35,445 nucleotides of DNA, from NCBI GenBank assembly GCA_030065975.1, contig JASJCN010000038.1, forward strand, positions 1 to 35,445, given 5' to 3'. This document shows, piece after piece, positions 17,082 to 26,444 of this stretch (the stretch's first letter is position 1; each line of letters starts with the position of its first letter). The position numbers and the translations under genes were made by a program. The notes beneath the pieces were generated by a model. That model searched no databases. It saw only the letters and a list, made by a program, of their open reading frames with translations, and had not been told where the DNA came from. This DNA is from Myxococcota bacterium (lineage in GTDB: Bacteria > Myxococcota_A > UBA9160 > UBA6930).

Positions 17082-18008
17082 TCAAGCGCCCGGACTTTCG
17101 GCCGGCCCCGCCCCTCCGGCGGACTCCTCCACGACCCGGCTCCAGCGGAACGGCACCCGCAGCTGGTCGAGGAAGCCCGTCGGGAACCCGGGCATGGACT
17201 CGATCCCGATCGCCTCCGGGGGCTCGCGATCGCTCGGCAGCCAGCGGGTACCGAACACCACGTCCCACAGGATCAGGTTGCCGCCGTAGTTGTGATTGGA
17301 CTCCTCGGGAACGGGCGAGTGATGCCAGCGGTGCAGCTCGGACATGCTGAAGATCCAGTTGAGCGGGCCGAGCCGGACGGGGACGTTGGCGTGCTGATAG
17401 GCCCCGTGCACCGCCGCGAAGAGCGTGACGAGCGCCAGCACCGCCTCTCCCGCGCCGAGGAACGCCAGCGGGACGAGCTTGACCGCCCCGACGACGAAGG
17501 CGTCGATCGGGTGGAAGCGGACGGAGTTGAACCAGTAGAGCCGCGCCGCGCTGTGGTGGGTGGCGTGGAAGCGCCACAGCCAGGGCACCTCGTGCATCGC
17601 CCGGTGGGCCCCGTACTCGACGGCCTCGGCCACGATCAGCGCGAGCGCGAGCTGTACCCCGATCGGAGCGGCGGCCGGCCAGAGATCCGAGCCGATCCAG
17701 CCCGAGAGCGCAGCGGCGGCCGAGGCCCCGGCGACGAGGACCAGGGGCGCCCCGAGCCCGTTCACGATCGCGTTGGTGACGAAGAGGCCGATGTCCGTGG
17801 CGACGTCGTCGTGGCGGCGAAGCCAGCGCTCGTGGAGCGGGAAGAGCCGCTCCGCCACGGCCAGGAACACGTAGGCGACGAGCACCCACGGAGCGATGGC
17901 GACCGAGGGCTTCGTCCCCGAGTCCATGGTCGAGAGCGCGCCCGCGATCGTGATCGAGAGCAGCAGCGGAAAGCCGAGCCGGGCGAGCGCCGTGCGGGCC
18001 GTCGTCAT
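17082..18008 (-). CDS. Fatty acid hydroxylase / sterol desaturase family protein
   Basis: His clusters EYGAHRAMHEVPWLWRFHATHHS and MSELHRWHHSP; multiple TM; ATGA overlap with the upstream stop. Confidence 0.93.
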   Translation of the reverse strand: MTTARTALARLGFPLLLSITIAGALSTMDSGTKPSVAIAPWVLVAYVFLAVAERLFPLHERWLRRHDDVATDIGLFVTNAIVNGLGAPLVLVAGASAAAALSGWIGSDLWPAAAPIGVQLALALIVAEAVEYGAHRAMHEVPWLWRFHATHHSAARLYWFNSVRFHPIDAFVVGAVKLVPLAFLGAGEAVLALVTLFAAVHGAYQHANVPVRLGPLNWIFSMSELHRWHHSPVPEESNHNYGGNLILWDVVFGTRWLPSDREPPEAIGIESMPGFPTGFLDQLRVPFRWSRVVEESAGGAGPAESPGA

Positions 18009-20902
18009 CCCCCTCCTCCCACCGCGCTGGCCCGCTGGTTCGCAGACGCCTGCTCCAGCGCCCGCCGCAGGGCCCGCTCGATCTCGGGGCTCTCCGGCGC
18101 GAGACCGCGGGCCACGAGGAGCGCGTCGCGGGCTCGCTCCGGACGCCCCTCGGCCAGCCACGCCAGACCCAGGCGGTAGCGGCCGAAGGCGTCGCCCGGA
18201 TGGTGGCGCACGTAGCCCTCCCAGGCCGCCCGAGCGGCCTCGGCGTCGCCGGCCTCCTCCTCGAGGCGCGCGAGCCAGAGCCAGACCTGGATCTGGTCGG
18301 GCACCCGGTCGAGGGACTCGCGAAAGGCGGCCGCCGCGTCGTCCGGGCGGCCCGCCGCCAGGAGGTCGTGGCCGCGTTGGTTCAGCTCGTGCAGCGCCCC
18401 CCAGTCGACGCGTGCCCAGCGCACCCCGTCGGCCCCGTCACTCCGTGCCAGCTGCTCGAGGCTTCCCAACGGAAAGTCGCGCACGTGGGACCGCAGCAGA
18501 CCGACGTTCCGGGTCACCCGCAGCAGGTCCTCCCCCGAGGCGAGGTTTGCAGCACCGAGCTCGTCCCACAGCGCGACCGGGTCGTACCCGATGCGAGGCA
18601 CCCCACCGCTCCCGAAGAACTCGTAGCTCCAGTCGTTGCGAAGATCCGAGAGCAGCCGGCCGTGGCCGACGTCGGCGCGGAGCTCCGAGTCCGATCGGAC
18701 CACCCGCGCCAGCATGCCGAGCACGCTGCGCACCTCGATCGCCTCGAGATGCTTGCGCACCAACGGGGCCTCGCGATAGCGCCGTTCGAGGACCCGGAGA
18801 TCCAGGGGAGCCCGACTTCCGAGCAGGATGAAGTCGTACTGCGCGCCCACGTAGAGGAGCGTGTGGGGGAAGACCTCGACGAAGGAGCGGATCGCGAGCT
18901 CCACGGCGCCCGGCGCCATCTGCCGCACGGTCAGCCACTGGGTCATCATCCCGCGCTCGGTGAGCCGCGCGGAGGCGGCCTCGTAGTACTCCTTCGAGTA
19001 GAGGCGATACACCCCCTCGTGTCGCGGCGGCGGCGGCTCGCTGGTGACGAGGTCGTAGCGTTCGTCGGTGAGCGACAGGAAGCGGCGCCCATCGTCGTGG
19101 ATCAGCCGAACCCGCGGATCCCGTGCAACCAGGCGGTTGCTGTGCGCGAACTCCTCTGCGGTGCGGAACACCTCGGCGTTCAGGTCGACGACGTCGAGGC
19201 GCTCGATCCCCGAGTGGGCAGCCACCGCCGACGCGGTGTTCCCGACGCCGAAGCAGATCACCAGGGCACTCCTGGGGTCGGGCTGGAGCAGCAGCGGGAA
19301 GTGCGCCATCAGCCGCATGTAGCGCTGGGCGCCCGGCGTCGTGGCCGACATCGAGAAGGCGTCGAAGTAGAGGTGCCGGGACTCGCCGCTCCCCACCACG
19401 AAGGTCGTCGTGGCCCCGTCGGATCGAAGCGCCCGCACCGGGCCGCTGCGGGCCGCGTCTCCCGGCCGGAAGTAGCTCGGGTCCACGCCCCGCGGCGTCC
19501 ACGCGAGGCAGGCGACGGCGATTCCCGCCGACGCCACGAGCCCGACGCGACGCAGCGCACTGCGCGGGCCGAGGCAGAGCAGCGCGAGCACGGTCGCGGC
19601 GAAGAGGCCGAGGAAGAGCTGCGTCGAGTAGAAGACGTCGACGCGCGGGGCGACCCAGCCGAACGCGAAGGTCCCGGCGCAGAAGGCCAGGGTGTTGAGC
19701 CCGTAGGCCCGCCCCAGATGCCGCCCCCGCGCCTGCAGCCGGTCGCAGGCGGCCGGGAGCAGGGTCGCCAACAGGAACAGCGGCGGGAACACCAGAACGC
19801 CGGTGAAGAGCGCCGTCGGAAGCAGCCCCGAGTGCGCGCGATACAGCGAGACGAGCCCGGCCGGGAGGTCGGCGGGCAGCGCGTCGGCGGACACGGCGCC
19901 GCCCAGCGCGGCCAGGAAGGCGTCCTCGATGGGGAAGAGGAAGATCCAGACGACGGCATAGGCGAGGAGCGCGCCCGCGCTCGCGAGGCGGACCGCGAGC
20001 AGGCCCGGGACGGAGCGCAGCCGGACGCTCGCGCTCCCGAGGAAGATCCCGAGGACGGCCCAGAACGAGACGAAGGAGAGCGCCGCCTCGGAGCGGAAGC
20101 CCGTGAAGCGGAGCCGCCGCACCACGTCGACCTCGAGCGAGCCGGTGAGGAAGCCGCTTCCGATGGCGATGGCGAAGAGCGTCGCGATGCCGAGGCCCGC
20201 ATCGGCGAAGGACGTGGGCGCGGCGAGCGGGGCCGGCTCCTCGAGGGTCGCAGCGTCGGGCGAGAGGATGGCGCCCGAGACGAAGACGAGGGCGATGGTG
20301 AGATTCGCGAGGAGCCAGAATCCGAAGGTGTTCCAGTGGCCGATGCTCGGGAAGAGCAGCAGCTCGCAGGCGAGGATGCCGAGACACGCGCCCGCGGTGT
20401 TGGCGGCGTAGAGCGCCGACGGGAAGCGCGGGTCGGCCGCGAAGGCCCGGCACAGGAGGGGGAAGGTCGTTCCCATGAAGAAGCACGGCGCAAAGACGGC
20501 CCCCGCGATCACGCCCGCGCGCAGCCAACGCTGGGCAGCCGTCGGCGCCCAGATGCCGTCCTGCAGCACGTAGGGGAAGCTCCCGCCGAGATCGGCCGGA
20601 AGCCAGAGCAGGAGCGCGCTCGCTGCCGCGGTCGCGACGACGAGGGCCTCGATGGCCCCATAGACGGCGAGCGAGGAGCGCAGGCCCCGTCGTGCGAGGA
20701 GGGGTGACAGCCACGCGACGAATCGCCGCGAGGCCAGCGCCCCGGCCCCGAGGCCCCCGATGAAGCTCCCGACCACGAGCGCGAAGGTGAGGGTGCTCGA
20801 GCCGAAGACGCCGACGAAGATGCGGAACCAGCACACCTGGTAGCCCAGGCTCGCCGCGCCCGAGAGGGCGTAGAGCAGGTGGACCGGAGCCTTGGGCGGC
20901 AT
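18005..20902 (-). CDS. Polytopic membrane domain + SpeE-like (spermidine synthase fold) + TPR fusion, 965 aa
   Basis: N-terminal TM repeats; SALVICFGVGNTASAVAAHSGIERLDVVDLNAEVFRTAEEF; C-terminal TPR-like AAAFRESLDRVPDQIQVWLWLARLEEEAGDAEAARAAWEGYVRHHPGD. Confidence 0.88.
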   Translation of the reverse strand: MPPKAPVHLLYALSGAASLGYQVCWFRIFVGVFGSSTLTFALVVGSFIGGLGAGALASRRFVAWLSPLLARRGLRSSLAVYGAIEALVVATAAASALLLWLPADLGGSFPYVLQDGIWAPTAAQRWLRAGVIAGAVFAPCFFMGTTFPLLCRAFAADPRFPSALYAANTAGACLGILACELLLFPSIGHWNTFGFWLLANLTIALVFVSGAILSPDAATLEEPAPLAAPTSFADAGLGIATLFAIAIGSGFLTGSLEVDVVRRLRFTGFRSEAALSFVSFWAVLGIFLGSASVRLRSVPGLLAVRLASAGALLAYAVVWIFLFPIEDAFLAALGGAVSADALPADLPAGLVSLYRAHSGLLPTALFTGVLVFPPLFLLATLLPAACDRLQARGRHLGRAYGLNTLAFCAGTFAFGWVAPRVDVFYSTQLFLGLFAATVLALLCLGPRSALRRVGLVASAGIAVACLAWTPRGVDPSYFRPGDAARSGPVRALRSDGATTTFVVGSGESRHLYFDAFSMSATTPGAQRYMRLMAHFPLLLQPDPRSALVICFGVGNTASAVAAHSGIERLDVVDLNAEVFRTAEEFAHSNRLVARDPRVRLIHDDGRRFLSLTDERYDLVTSEPPPPRHEGVYRLYSKEYYEAASARLTERGMMTQWLTVRQMAPGAVELAIRSFVEVFPHTLLYVGAQYDFILLGSRAPLDLRVLERRYREAPLVRKHLEAIEVRSVLGMLARVVRSDSELRADVGHGRLLSDLRNDWSYEFFGSGGVPRIGYDPVALWDELGAANLASGEDLLRVTRNVGLLRSHVRDFPLGSLEQLARSDGADGVRWARVDWGALHELNQRGHDLLAAGRPDDAAAAFRESLDRVPDQIQVWLWLARLEEEAGDAEAARAAWEGYVRHHPGDAFGRYRLGLAWLAEGRPERARDALLVARGLAPESPEIERALRRALEQASANQRASAVGGGG

Positions 20903-20943
20903 CGCAGCGGAGGGACGGGGGAGCTAGGCGGCTTCGACGCGGC

Positions 20944-21828
20944 TCACGACGTCGCGTCGCCCCCGAGGCCGCCCGGAAGTGCGAGGCTCAGCCCGAAGAG
21001 CCGCTCGAACTCCGCGTAGTACTCCTGGTCGTCCTCGATGGCCCCGAGTGCGACCCACTCGGCGTCGGACATGCGCTCGCGCCCGGCGGGCAGCTCCTCG
21101 CCGCCCCACGCGCAGGTGTACCGGAAGCGCGGATCGGGATCCTCGATGGAGTGCAGGATCGTCTCGGCGACGTCCTCGGCGGGGATCCCGACCTGGATGC
21201 CCTTGGCGTAGAACTGCAGCATGCGCCGGTAGTGCGGCTCGTAGGCCGTCGGCTCCGGGTGTCCCACGTTCTTGGGCAGGATCGCCGTGCGCGCGACGCC
21301 CGGCTCGATCACGCTCACGCGGATGCCGTGGTACGCCGCCTCCTGAGCCAGGTTCTCGCTCAAGCACTCGAGCGCCCACTTCGACGAGGAGTAGATCGGC
21401 TGCCCGATCGCGGCGATGCGCCCGGCGATCGAGCTGACGTTGACGATGTGGCCCTCGCCCCGCTCGCGCATCTGCGGCATCACGGCCTGGACGCAGCGGA
21501 TCACGCCCCAGTAGTTGGTGTCGAAGACGGCCTTCGCCGCCTCGATGTCCACGTCCTCGGTGGTCGCGTTGAAGCCGACCCCCGCGTTGTTGATCAGCAC
21601 GTCCACCCGGCCGACCTGCTCGACCGCGGACTGCACCGATCCCTCGGAGCCCACGTCGAGCTCCACCGGGTGCACGTCGACACCGGCCTCGGCCGCCAGC
21701 TTCGCGAGCTTCTCTCCCTTGGCGAGGCTCCGCATGGCCGCATGGACCCGGTGTCCCGCACTCGCCAGCCGCAGGGCAGCCGCCCGCCCGATGCCCGAGT
21801 TGGCTCCGGTGATCAAGACGCTCTGCAT
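20944..21828 (-). CDS. Short-chain dehydrogenase/reductase
   Basis: VLITGANSGIGRAAALRLASAGH, NNAG, YSSSKWALE. Confidence 0.95.
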   Translation of the reverse strand: MQSVLITGANSGIGRAAALRLASAGHRVHAAMRSLAKGEKLAKLAAEAGVDVHPVELDVGSEGSVQSAVEQVGRVDVLINNAGVGFNATTEDVDIEAAKAVFDTNYWGVIRCVQAVMPQMRERGEGHIVNVSSIAGRIAAIGQPIYSSSKWALECLSENLAQEAAYHGIRVSVIEPGVARTAILPKNVGHPEPTAYEPHYRRMLQFYAKGIQVGIPAEDVAETILHSIEDPDPRFRYTCAWGGEELPAGRERMSDAEWVALGAIEDDQEYYAEFERLFGLSLALPGGLGGDATS

Positions 21829-21994
21829 GGGGTCCTCCGCGCACCGCCGAGAAGGGGCGGATCGCCGCAGAGGCTAGCTGAATCCCCTCGGGGATCGGGC
21901 CCTCAGCGGCGGGGGATCGCCCCCTCAAGCCCGACCGCGCCCGCTCCGATCCGGAAGTTGGATTCGTTTCCCTTTCCACCAGGGTGCCCGACGC

Positions 21995-23593
21995 ATGTCC
22001 AGCTCTGCACGGCCGCCGATCCTGAGCGGCCTCGCCGTCCACTTCGGCGCGCTGATCCTGGTGCTCTCGCTGCTGAGCTCCGGCGTGATCACCTGGATCT
22101 CGGTGCGGGGGATCGAGAGCTTCCTCGAGCGGCGAATCGAGCGCCGCTTCCCCGAGGCGCTCTTCAGCGCGCGCGAGCGGGTCGACGTCTGGTATGGGCA
22201 GCGCGAGCTCGACGTCGCGAGCTTCGCCAACAACCGCATCCTGACCGAGGCCCTGGCGTCACCGAAGCGGGCCGACCGGCGCGCCGAAGCCGGCGACTAC
22301 CTGGGCTACGTACTCGGCCGCTTCCCCCAGTACGCCGCGCTGGTCGTGCTCGACGGCGAGGGCGAAGTCTGGGTGCAGGTGGGCGAGGGAGCCGAGCTGC
22401 CCACCTCGGTCCGCGCGGCCCTCGCAACGACCGAGCGCACGGCCGTGAGCCCGATCGTGGAGCTCGAAGGGCGCTCGTTCCAGCTGGTCTCCGCGCCGCT
22501 TCCGAGCTCTCGCGCGACGCTGCACGCGCTGCTCCGGCTCGACGCCATGGGCACCCTGCTCGCCGACGGCGCCAACAACGAGCGCTCGGCGCTCGCGCTG
22601 GTCGACGTCGACGGCAACGCGATCGCGGGCACCGACCCGCCGCCCCTGGACGAGCTTCCCGGCGACGGGCGGGGCACGCCCGCCATCGTCCACCACGCGG
22701 GCGAGCGCACCATCGCGAGCGCCCTGCCCCTCGAGCGCTTCGGCTGGAAGCTCGTGATCCACGAGCCCTACGACGTGGCGTTCGCGCCGGTCGGCAACGC
22801 CGTGCGGCGCGCGTGGACGGGAAACCTGGCGGTCGTGATCGCCGCGGGGCTGCTGGCCTTCGGACTCGGCGCCCTGCGCGCGCGGCCGATCCTCGCGCTG
22901 GCCGAAGGCGCGCGGCGCCTGGCGGCGGGCGAGAGCGGCGTGACGGTCCCCGTCTCGAGGGCGGGCGACGAGGTGCAGCTCCTCGCGCGCACCTTCAACG
23001 ACATGGCGTCGCGTCTGGCCGCCGGCCGCCTCGAGCTCGAGATGCGCAACCACGAGCTCGAAGCCGCGAACGAGGTGCTCGAGCAGCTGTCCATCACGGA
23101 CGGGCTCACCAAGCTCCACAACCACCGCTACTTCCAGGACCAGTTCGAGCGCGAGTCCCGTCGCGCCGACCGGACCCGCGAGCCGCTGGCGCTGATCCTC
23201 GCGGACATCGACGACTTCAAGCGCCTCAACGACAGCCTGGGCCACGCCATCGGCGACGAGATGCTCACCCAGGTCGCCGAGGAGATGTGCGCGGTGGTCC
23301 GGACCACGGACGTGTTGGCGCGCTACGGCGGAGAGGAGTTCGCGGTACTGGCTCCGGCCACGGACCTGGCGGGAGCTCTCGCGCTGGCCGAGAAGGTGCG
23401 GCTGGCGGTGAGCCGGGCTTCGGTCACCGTGGCCGATGAGCCCGAGCCCGTCTCGGTCACGACTTCGGTAGGCGTGAGCCTCTACTGCGGCGATCGCCGG
23501 GAGTGCTTCGAGCGCGCCGACAGGGCTCTGTATGCGGCCAAGCAGTCGGGCAAGGACTGCGTCCGGAGCAGCGAGGAAGAGAGCGCCGGCTGA
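21995..23593 (+). CDS. Membrane diguanylate cyclase (periplasmic sensor-HAMP-GGDEF)
   Basis: Two TM segments, HAMP-like linker, RTTDVLARYGGEEF (I-site RxxD plus GGEEF). Confidence 0.95.
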   Translation: MSSSARPPILSGLAVHFGALILVLSLLSSGVITWISVRGIESFLERRIERRFPEALFSARERVDVWYGQRELDVASFANNRILTEALASPKRADRRAEAGDYLGYVLGRFPQYAALVVLDGEGEVWVQVGEGAELPTSVRAALATTERTAVSPIVELEGRSFQLVSAPLPSSRATLHALLRLDAMGTLLADGANNERSALALVDVDGNAIAGTDPPPLDELPGDGRGTPAIVHHAGERTIASALPLERFGWKLVIHEPYDVAFAPVGNAVRRAWTGNLAVVIAAGLLAFGLGALRARPILALAEGARRLAAGESGVTVPVSRAGDEVQLLARTFNDMASRLAAGRLELEMRNHELEAANEVLEQLSITDGLTKLHNHRYFQDQFERESRRADRTREPLALILADIDDFKRLNDSLGHAIGDEMLTQVAEEMCAVVRTTDVLARYGGEEFAVLAPATDLAGALALAEKVRLAVSRASVTVADEPEPVSVTTSVGVSLYCGDRRECFERADRALYAAKQSGKDCVRSSEEESAG

Positions 23594-23620
23594 GCCGCGC
23601 TCTTCGAGGCGGCCCCCCCG

Positions 23621-23685
23621 GAGACCGAGCCGGGAGACCGGACTGCGAGACGGACCCGGCCGACCGAGCCGGGAGACGGATCAGT
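23621..23685. repeat. 13-bp degenerate tandem repeat, about 5 units
   Basis: gagaccgagccgg|gagaccggactgc|gagacggacccgg|ccgaccgagccgg|gagacggatcagt. Confidence 0.8.
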
Positions 23686-24346
23686 CGAGCAGGCTGTCGT
23701 GGACCCAGCCGACGCGTCCACGCGGCGTCCGCACCAGCACCCAGTCGCTCTCGACCCGCTCCTCCACGACCGGCGTCCCGTCGATCAGGACGGCCAGGAC
23801 CTCGTGACCCTGTGACGGGCCCTCGCGCAGGTTCACGCGGGCACCGTCGATCTTGCGCGCGTCGCTGGCGGACGACGCGATGCGCGCCTCCTCCAGGATC
23901 TGCGTCGCGATGCGATCGGCGCGCGACGCGAAGAACATCGCGGCCGCGAGCGTTCCGCCCTCGAGCTGACGCTCGGCCTCGGCCAGCTTCTCCGTCGCCT
24001 CATCGATCGAGCGGGTCTGCCAGGCGGCGCCGCGGCGCGCCCGCTCGAGCTGCACGCGTGCAGCGGCGGTCGCCGCCACGGCGTCGGCGCGGGTCTTGTG
24101 CCCGGTGAGGCCGGACTCGATCGCCACCACGTACTGCTCGGCCTCCTCGAGCTCCGCGCGCAGTCGCGCCACCTCCGCCTCGAGCACGCGGGCACGCTCG
24201 AGGTCGGCACGCCGGTAGATCTCCGCGTCCTGCCTCGCGACCGCTTCGACGGGGTCGGGAGCGATGGAGGCCGGCGGCGGACTGGAGCAGGCCACCAGGA
24301 GCCCGGCGGCCCCGAGGGCCAGGAGCATGGGAGAGGATGCGCGCAT
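23681..24346 (-). CDS. Lipoprotein with coiled-coil and C-terminal SH3b domain
   Basis: LLALGAAGLLVACSS lipobox; ARVNLREGPSQGHEVLAVLIDGTPVVEERVESDWVLVRTPRGRVGWVHDSLL. Confidence 0.85.
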   Translation of the reverse strand: MRASSPMLLALGAAGLLVACSSPPPASIAPDPVEAVARQDAEIYRRADLERARVLEAEVARLRAELEEAEQYVVAIESGLTGHKTRADAVAATAAARVQLERARRGAAWQTRSIDEATEKLAEAERQLEGGTLAAAMFFASRADRIATQILEEARIASSASDARKIDGARVNLREGPSQGHEVLAVLIDGTPVVEERVESDWVLVRTPRGRVGWVHDSLLD

Positions 24347-24509
24347 CGAGCACCCGTATCGTCCGCTCACGGGGGCAGGCTGAAGCCTCCGCGCCGCCCG
24401 AACGCGGGGATGCTCGCCGACCGGCAATCCGGGTGCAGCTCGCGTGCAGGATGAGCGCGCCTCGGCACACCCGACGACACGTGCGGAGCCGGGGGGAGCA
24501 CCCACTCCC

Positions 24510-24818
24510 ATGTCCGGGTTCGTGCCCTTCGACGCCGTGTGGATCTCGATCGCCGCCTTGCTGGTGACCTCGGCGGGCTGTCACTCGCGCCTGCGCGTCC
24601 GCCACCCCGTGCTCTGGCACGAGCTCGGGCGCCCCGGCCTCCTGCCGGGCCGCTCGCTCCGACCGAGCGCTTCGCTCACGCGCTTCTACTGGTCGGGCCG
24701 CGTCGCCTCACTCGAGGACCCGAGTCTCTCGCGCTGGGTCACGGCCCTGCGCGTGCAGCAGGTGTTCCTCTACACCGTGCTCCTCGTTCTCTTCGTACGC
24801 ATGTTAGGCGTCGGCTGA
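24510..24818 (+). CDS. Small two-TM membrane protein (UspB-like architecture, weak)
   Basis: MSGFVPFDAVWISIAALLVTSAG...HPVLWHELGRPGLL...VQQVFLYTVLLVLFVRMLGVG. Confidence 0.6.
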   Translation: MSGFVPFDAVWISIAALLVTSAGCHSRLRVRHPVLWHELGRPGLLPGRSLRPSASLTRFYWSGRVASLEDPSLSRWVTALRVQQVFLYTVLLVLFVRMLGVG

Positions 24819-24822
24819 CTTC

Positions 24823-24878
24823 CCCTTCCGTCCGCGCATCGGGCCGCGCGCGCGGCCTCGAGCCGCGCATCGGAAGGG
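24823..24878. terminator. Nested inverted/direct repeat structure
   Basis: CCCTTCCG (24823-24830)/CGGAAGGG (24871-24878); ggccgcgcgcgcggcc palindrome 24842-24857; ccgcgcatcgg direct repeats at 24832 and 24863. Confidence 0.5.
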
Positions 24879-24964
24879 CCTTTCCCTTGGGGGCGCGCCG
24901 GATTCGATCCTGCCACGAGGTCCGGTAGTCTCCCGCCCCCTTCGCGAAAGGGGGGAGGCATCGC

Positions 24965-26434
24965 GTGGCAGACGACACCAGCCGGGAGGAGACCGCGCTC
25001 CAGCTGCAACGGCTGGAGTCGGCGCTGGTGGACGATCTCTTCGACCACCCCGGCGTGCTGACGCGCAAGGCCGAGCACCAGCTGCGCTACGCGCTCTCGC
25101 TCTCGGCCCTGGACGTCTTCCAGCCGGGAGCAGCGCGACGCGGTACCCGCAGCGCGCGGCCGGACGTACGGGTTCGCCTGCACCGGCTCTCCCGCTTCCG
25201 CCGCAAGCTGCTCGATGGCCTCGTCCCGGTCCTGCAGCGCCACGGATCGAGCTCGGACCGGCTCGAGGCGGCGTTCCGCGTCGTGTCTCCCTGGCTCGAC
25301 GACGTGGAGACCATCCGCGCCGAGCTCATCGCCAAGTACGCCGACGACTTCTCGCCCGTCGAGCTCGACCAGGAGCTCGGCATCAAGACCCTGGTGAGCA
25401 TCGCGGGAGGCGGAGGAGGCTCCGCCTACGTCTACATCGGGGCCTGGGAGGTGCTGCACAACGCGGGGCTGGTGCCCGGCTACGTCATCGGCTCGTCCAT
25501 GGGCGCCGTCACCGGGCTCTTCCGCAGCCTGCGCCGGCGCGGCGACTTCGCCGAGTACGTCGCCATGGCCAAGCAGCTCCGCGCGGATCAGATCTTCCGC
25601 TTCGTGAGCCTGCGGACCCGCTACGGGCTGCCGGGCGTCACGCGTCTCTTCCTCCACGAGGGCCTCGGGCCCTTCTTCCGGACGCCGCGCGGCGAGGAGC
25701 TCCGGCTGTGCGACCTCGAGATCCCCTACTCCGCCGTCGTGGCCGGCATCCGTCGCGACGCCCTCGGCGAGACGCCCGAGCAGTTCGCCATCTCCCACCA
25801 CCTCCACGAGGACCAGCGCCCGAGCCCCCTCCAGTTCCGGGCCCAGATCGCCTCGCAGCTCGTCCGCGTCACGGGCTTCATCAACCCTCGCGTGGTGAAG
25901 GAGATCCTGATCGGCGGCGACGCCCTCACCCGCGAGTTCAACGCGCTCGATGCCGCCGGGTTCTCGGCCGCGGTGCCCGGCGTGCTCCACTACGACGTCA
26001 CTCACGAGGACCCGCACATGAACGGGATCCTGAAGACGTTGATGGAACGCGAGGACGTGACGGCACTGGTGGACGGCGGGGCGGCGAACAACGTCCCTTC
26101 GAGGAGCGCGTGGCAGGAGGTGCGAGCCGGCCGGATCGGCACGCGCAACTGCTACTACCTGGCCTTCGACTGCTTCCAGCCGCAGTGGGGCCCCGGGCAC
26201 GTCTGGATCCAGCCCGTGACCCGCACGCTCTCGCTGCAGGTCGCCGGCAACGAGCGCTACGCCCACCAACGCGTCGAGTTCCCACGCACGTTGTCTCCGA
26301 TCAGCCTGCTGCCCCGGCCCGAGGACCTGGACCGGGCCGTCGCCTGGGGACGAAACCGGATGGCGAGCGAGCTGCCGCGCATCCAGAAGTTCTTCGAACG
26401 GGTACGATTCGTCCCCACCCGGCGGGCGAGCTGA
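24965..26434 (+). CDS. Patatin-like phospholipase
   Basis: SIAGGGGGSAYVYIGAWEVLHNAGLVPGYVIGSSMGAVTGLF (GxSxG) and DGGAANNVP (DGG). Confidence 0.93.
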   Translation: MADDTSREETALQLQRLESALVDDLFDHPGVLTRKAEHQLRYALSLSALDVFQPGAARRGTRSARPDVRVRLHRLSRFRRKLLDGLVPVLQRHGSSSDRLEAAFRVVSPWLDDVETIRAELIAKYADDFSPVELDQELGIKTLVSIAGGGGGSAYVYIGAWEVLHNAGLVPGYVIGSSMGAVTGLFRSLRRRGDFAEYVAMAKQLRADQIFRFVSLRTRYGLPGVTRLFLHEGLGPFFRTPRGEELRLCDLEIPYSAVVAGIRRDALGETPEQFAISHHLHEDQRPSPLQFRAQIASQLVRVTGFINPRVVKEILIGGDALTREFNALDAAGFSAAVPGVLHYDVTHEDPHMNGILKTLMEREDVTALVDGGAANNVPSRSAWQEVRAGRIGTRNCYYLAFDCFQPQWGPGHVWIQPVTRTLSLQVAGNERYAHQRVEFPRTLSPISLLPRPEDLDRAVAWGRNRMASELPRIQKFFERVRFVPTRRAS

Positions 26435-26444
26435 AGGAGCATCC

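Noticed and set aside
21882-21895. ATCCCC-TC-GGGGAT inverted repeat between divergent SDR and GGDEF genes
   Set aside because: Short with a 2-nt loop; cannot be distinguished from chance
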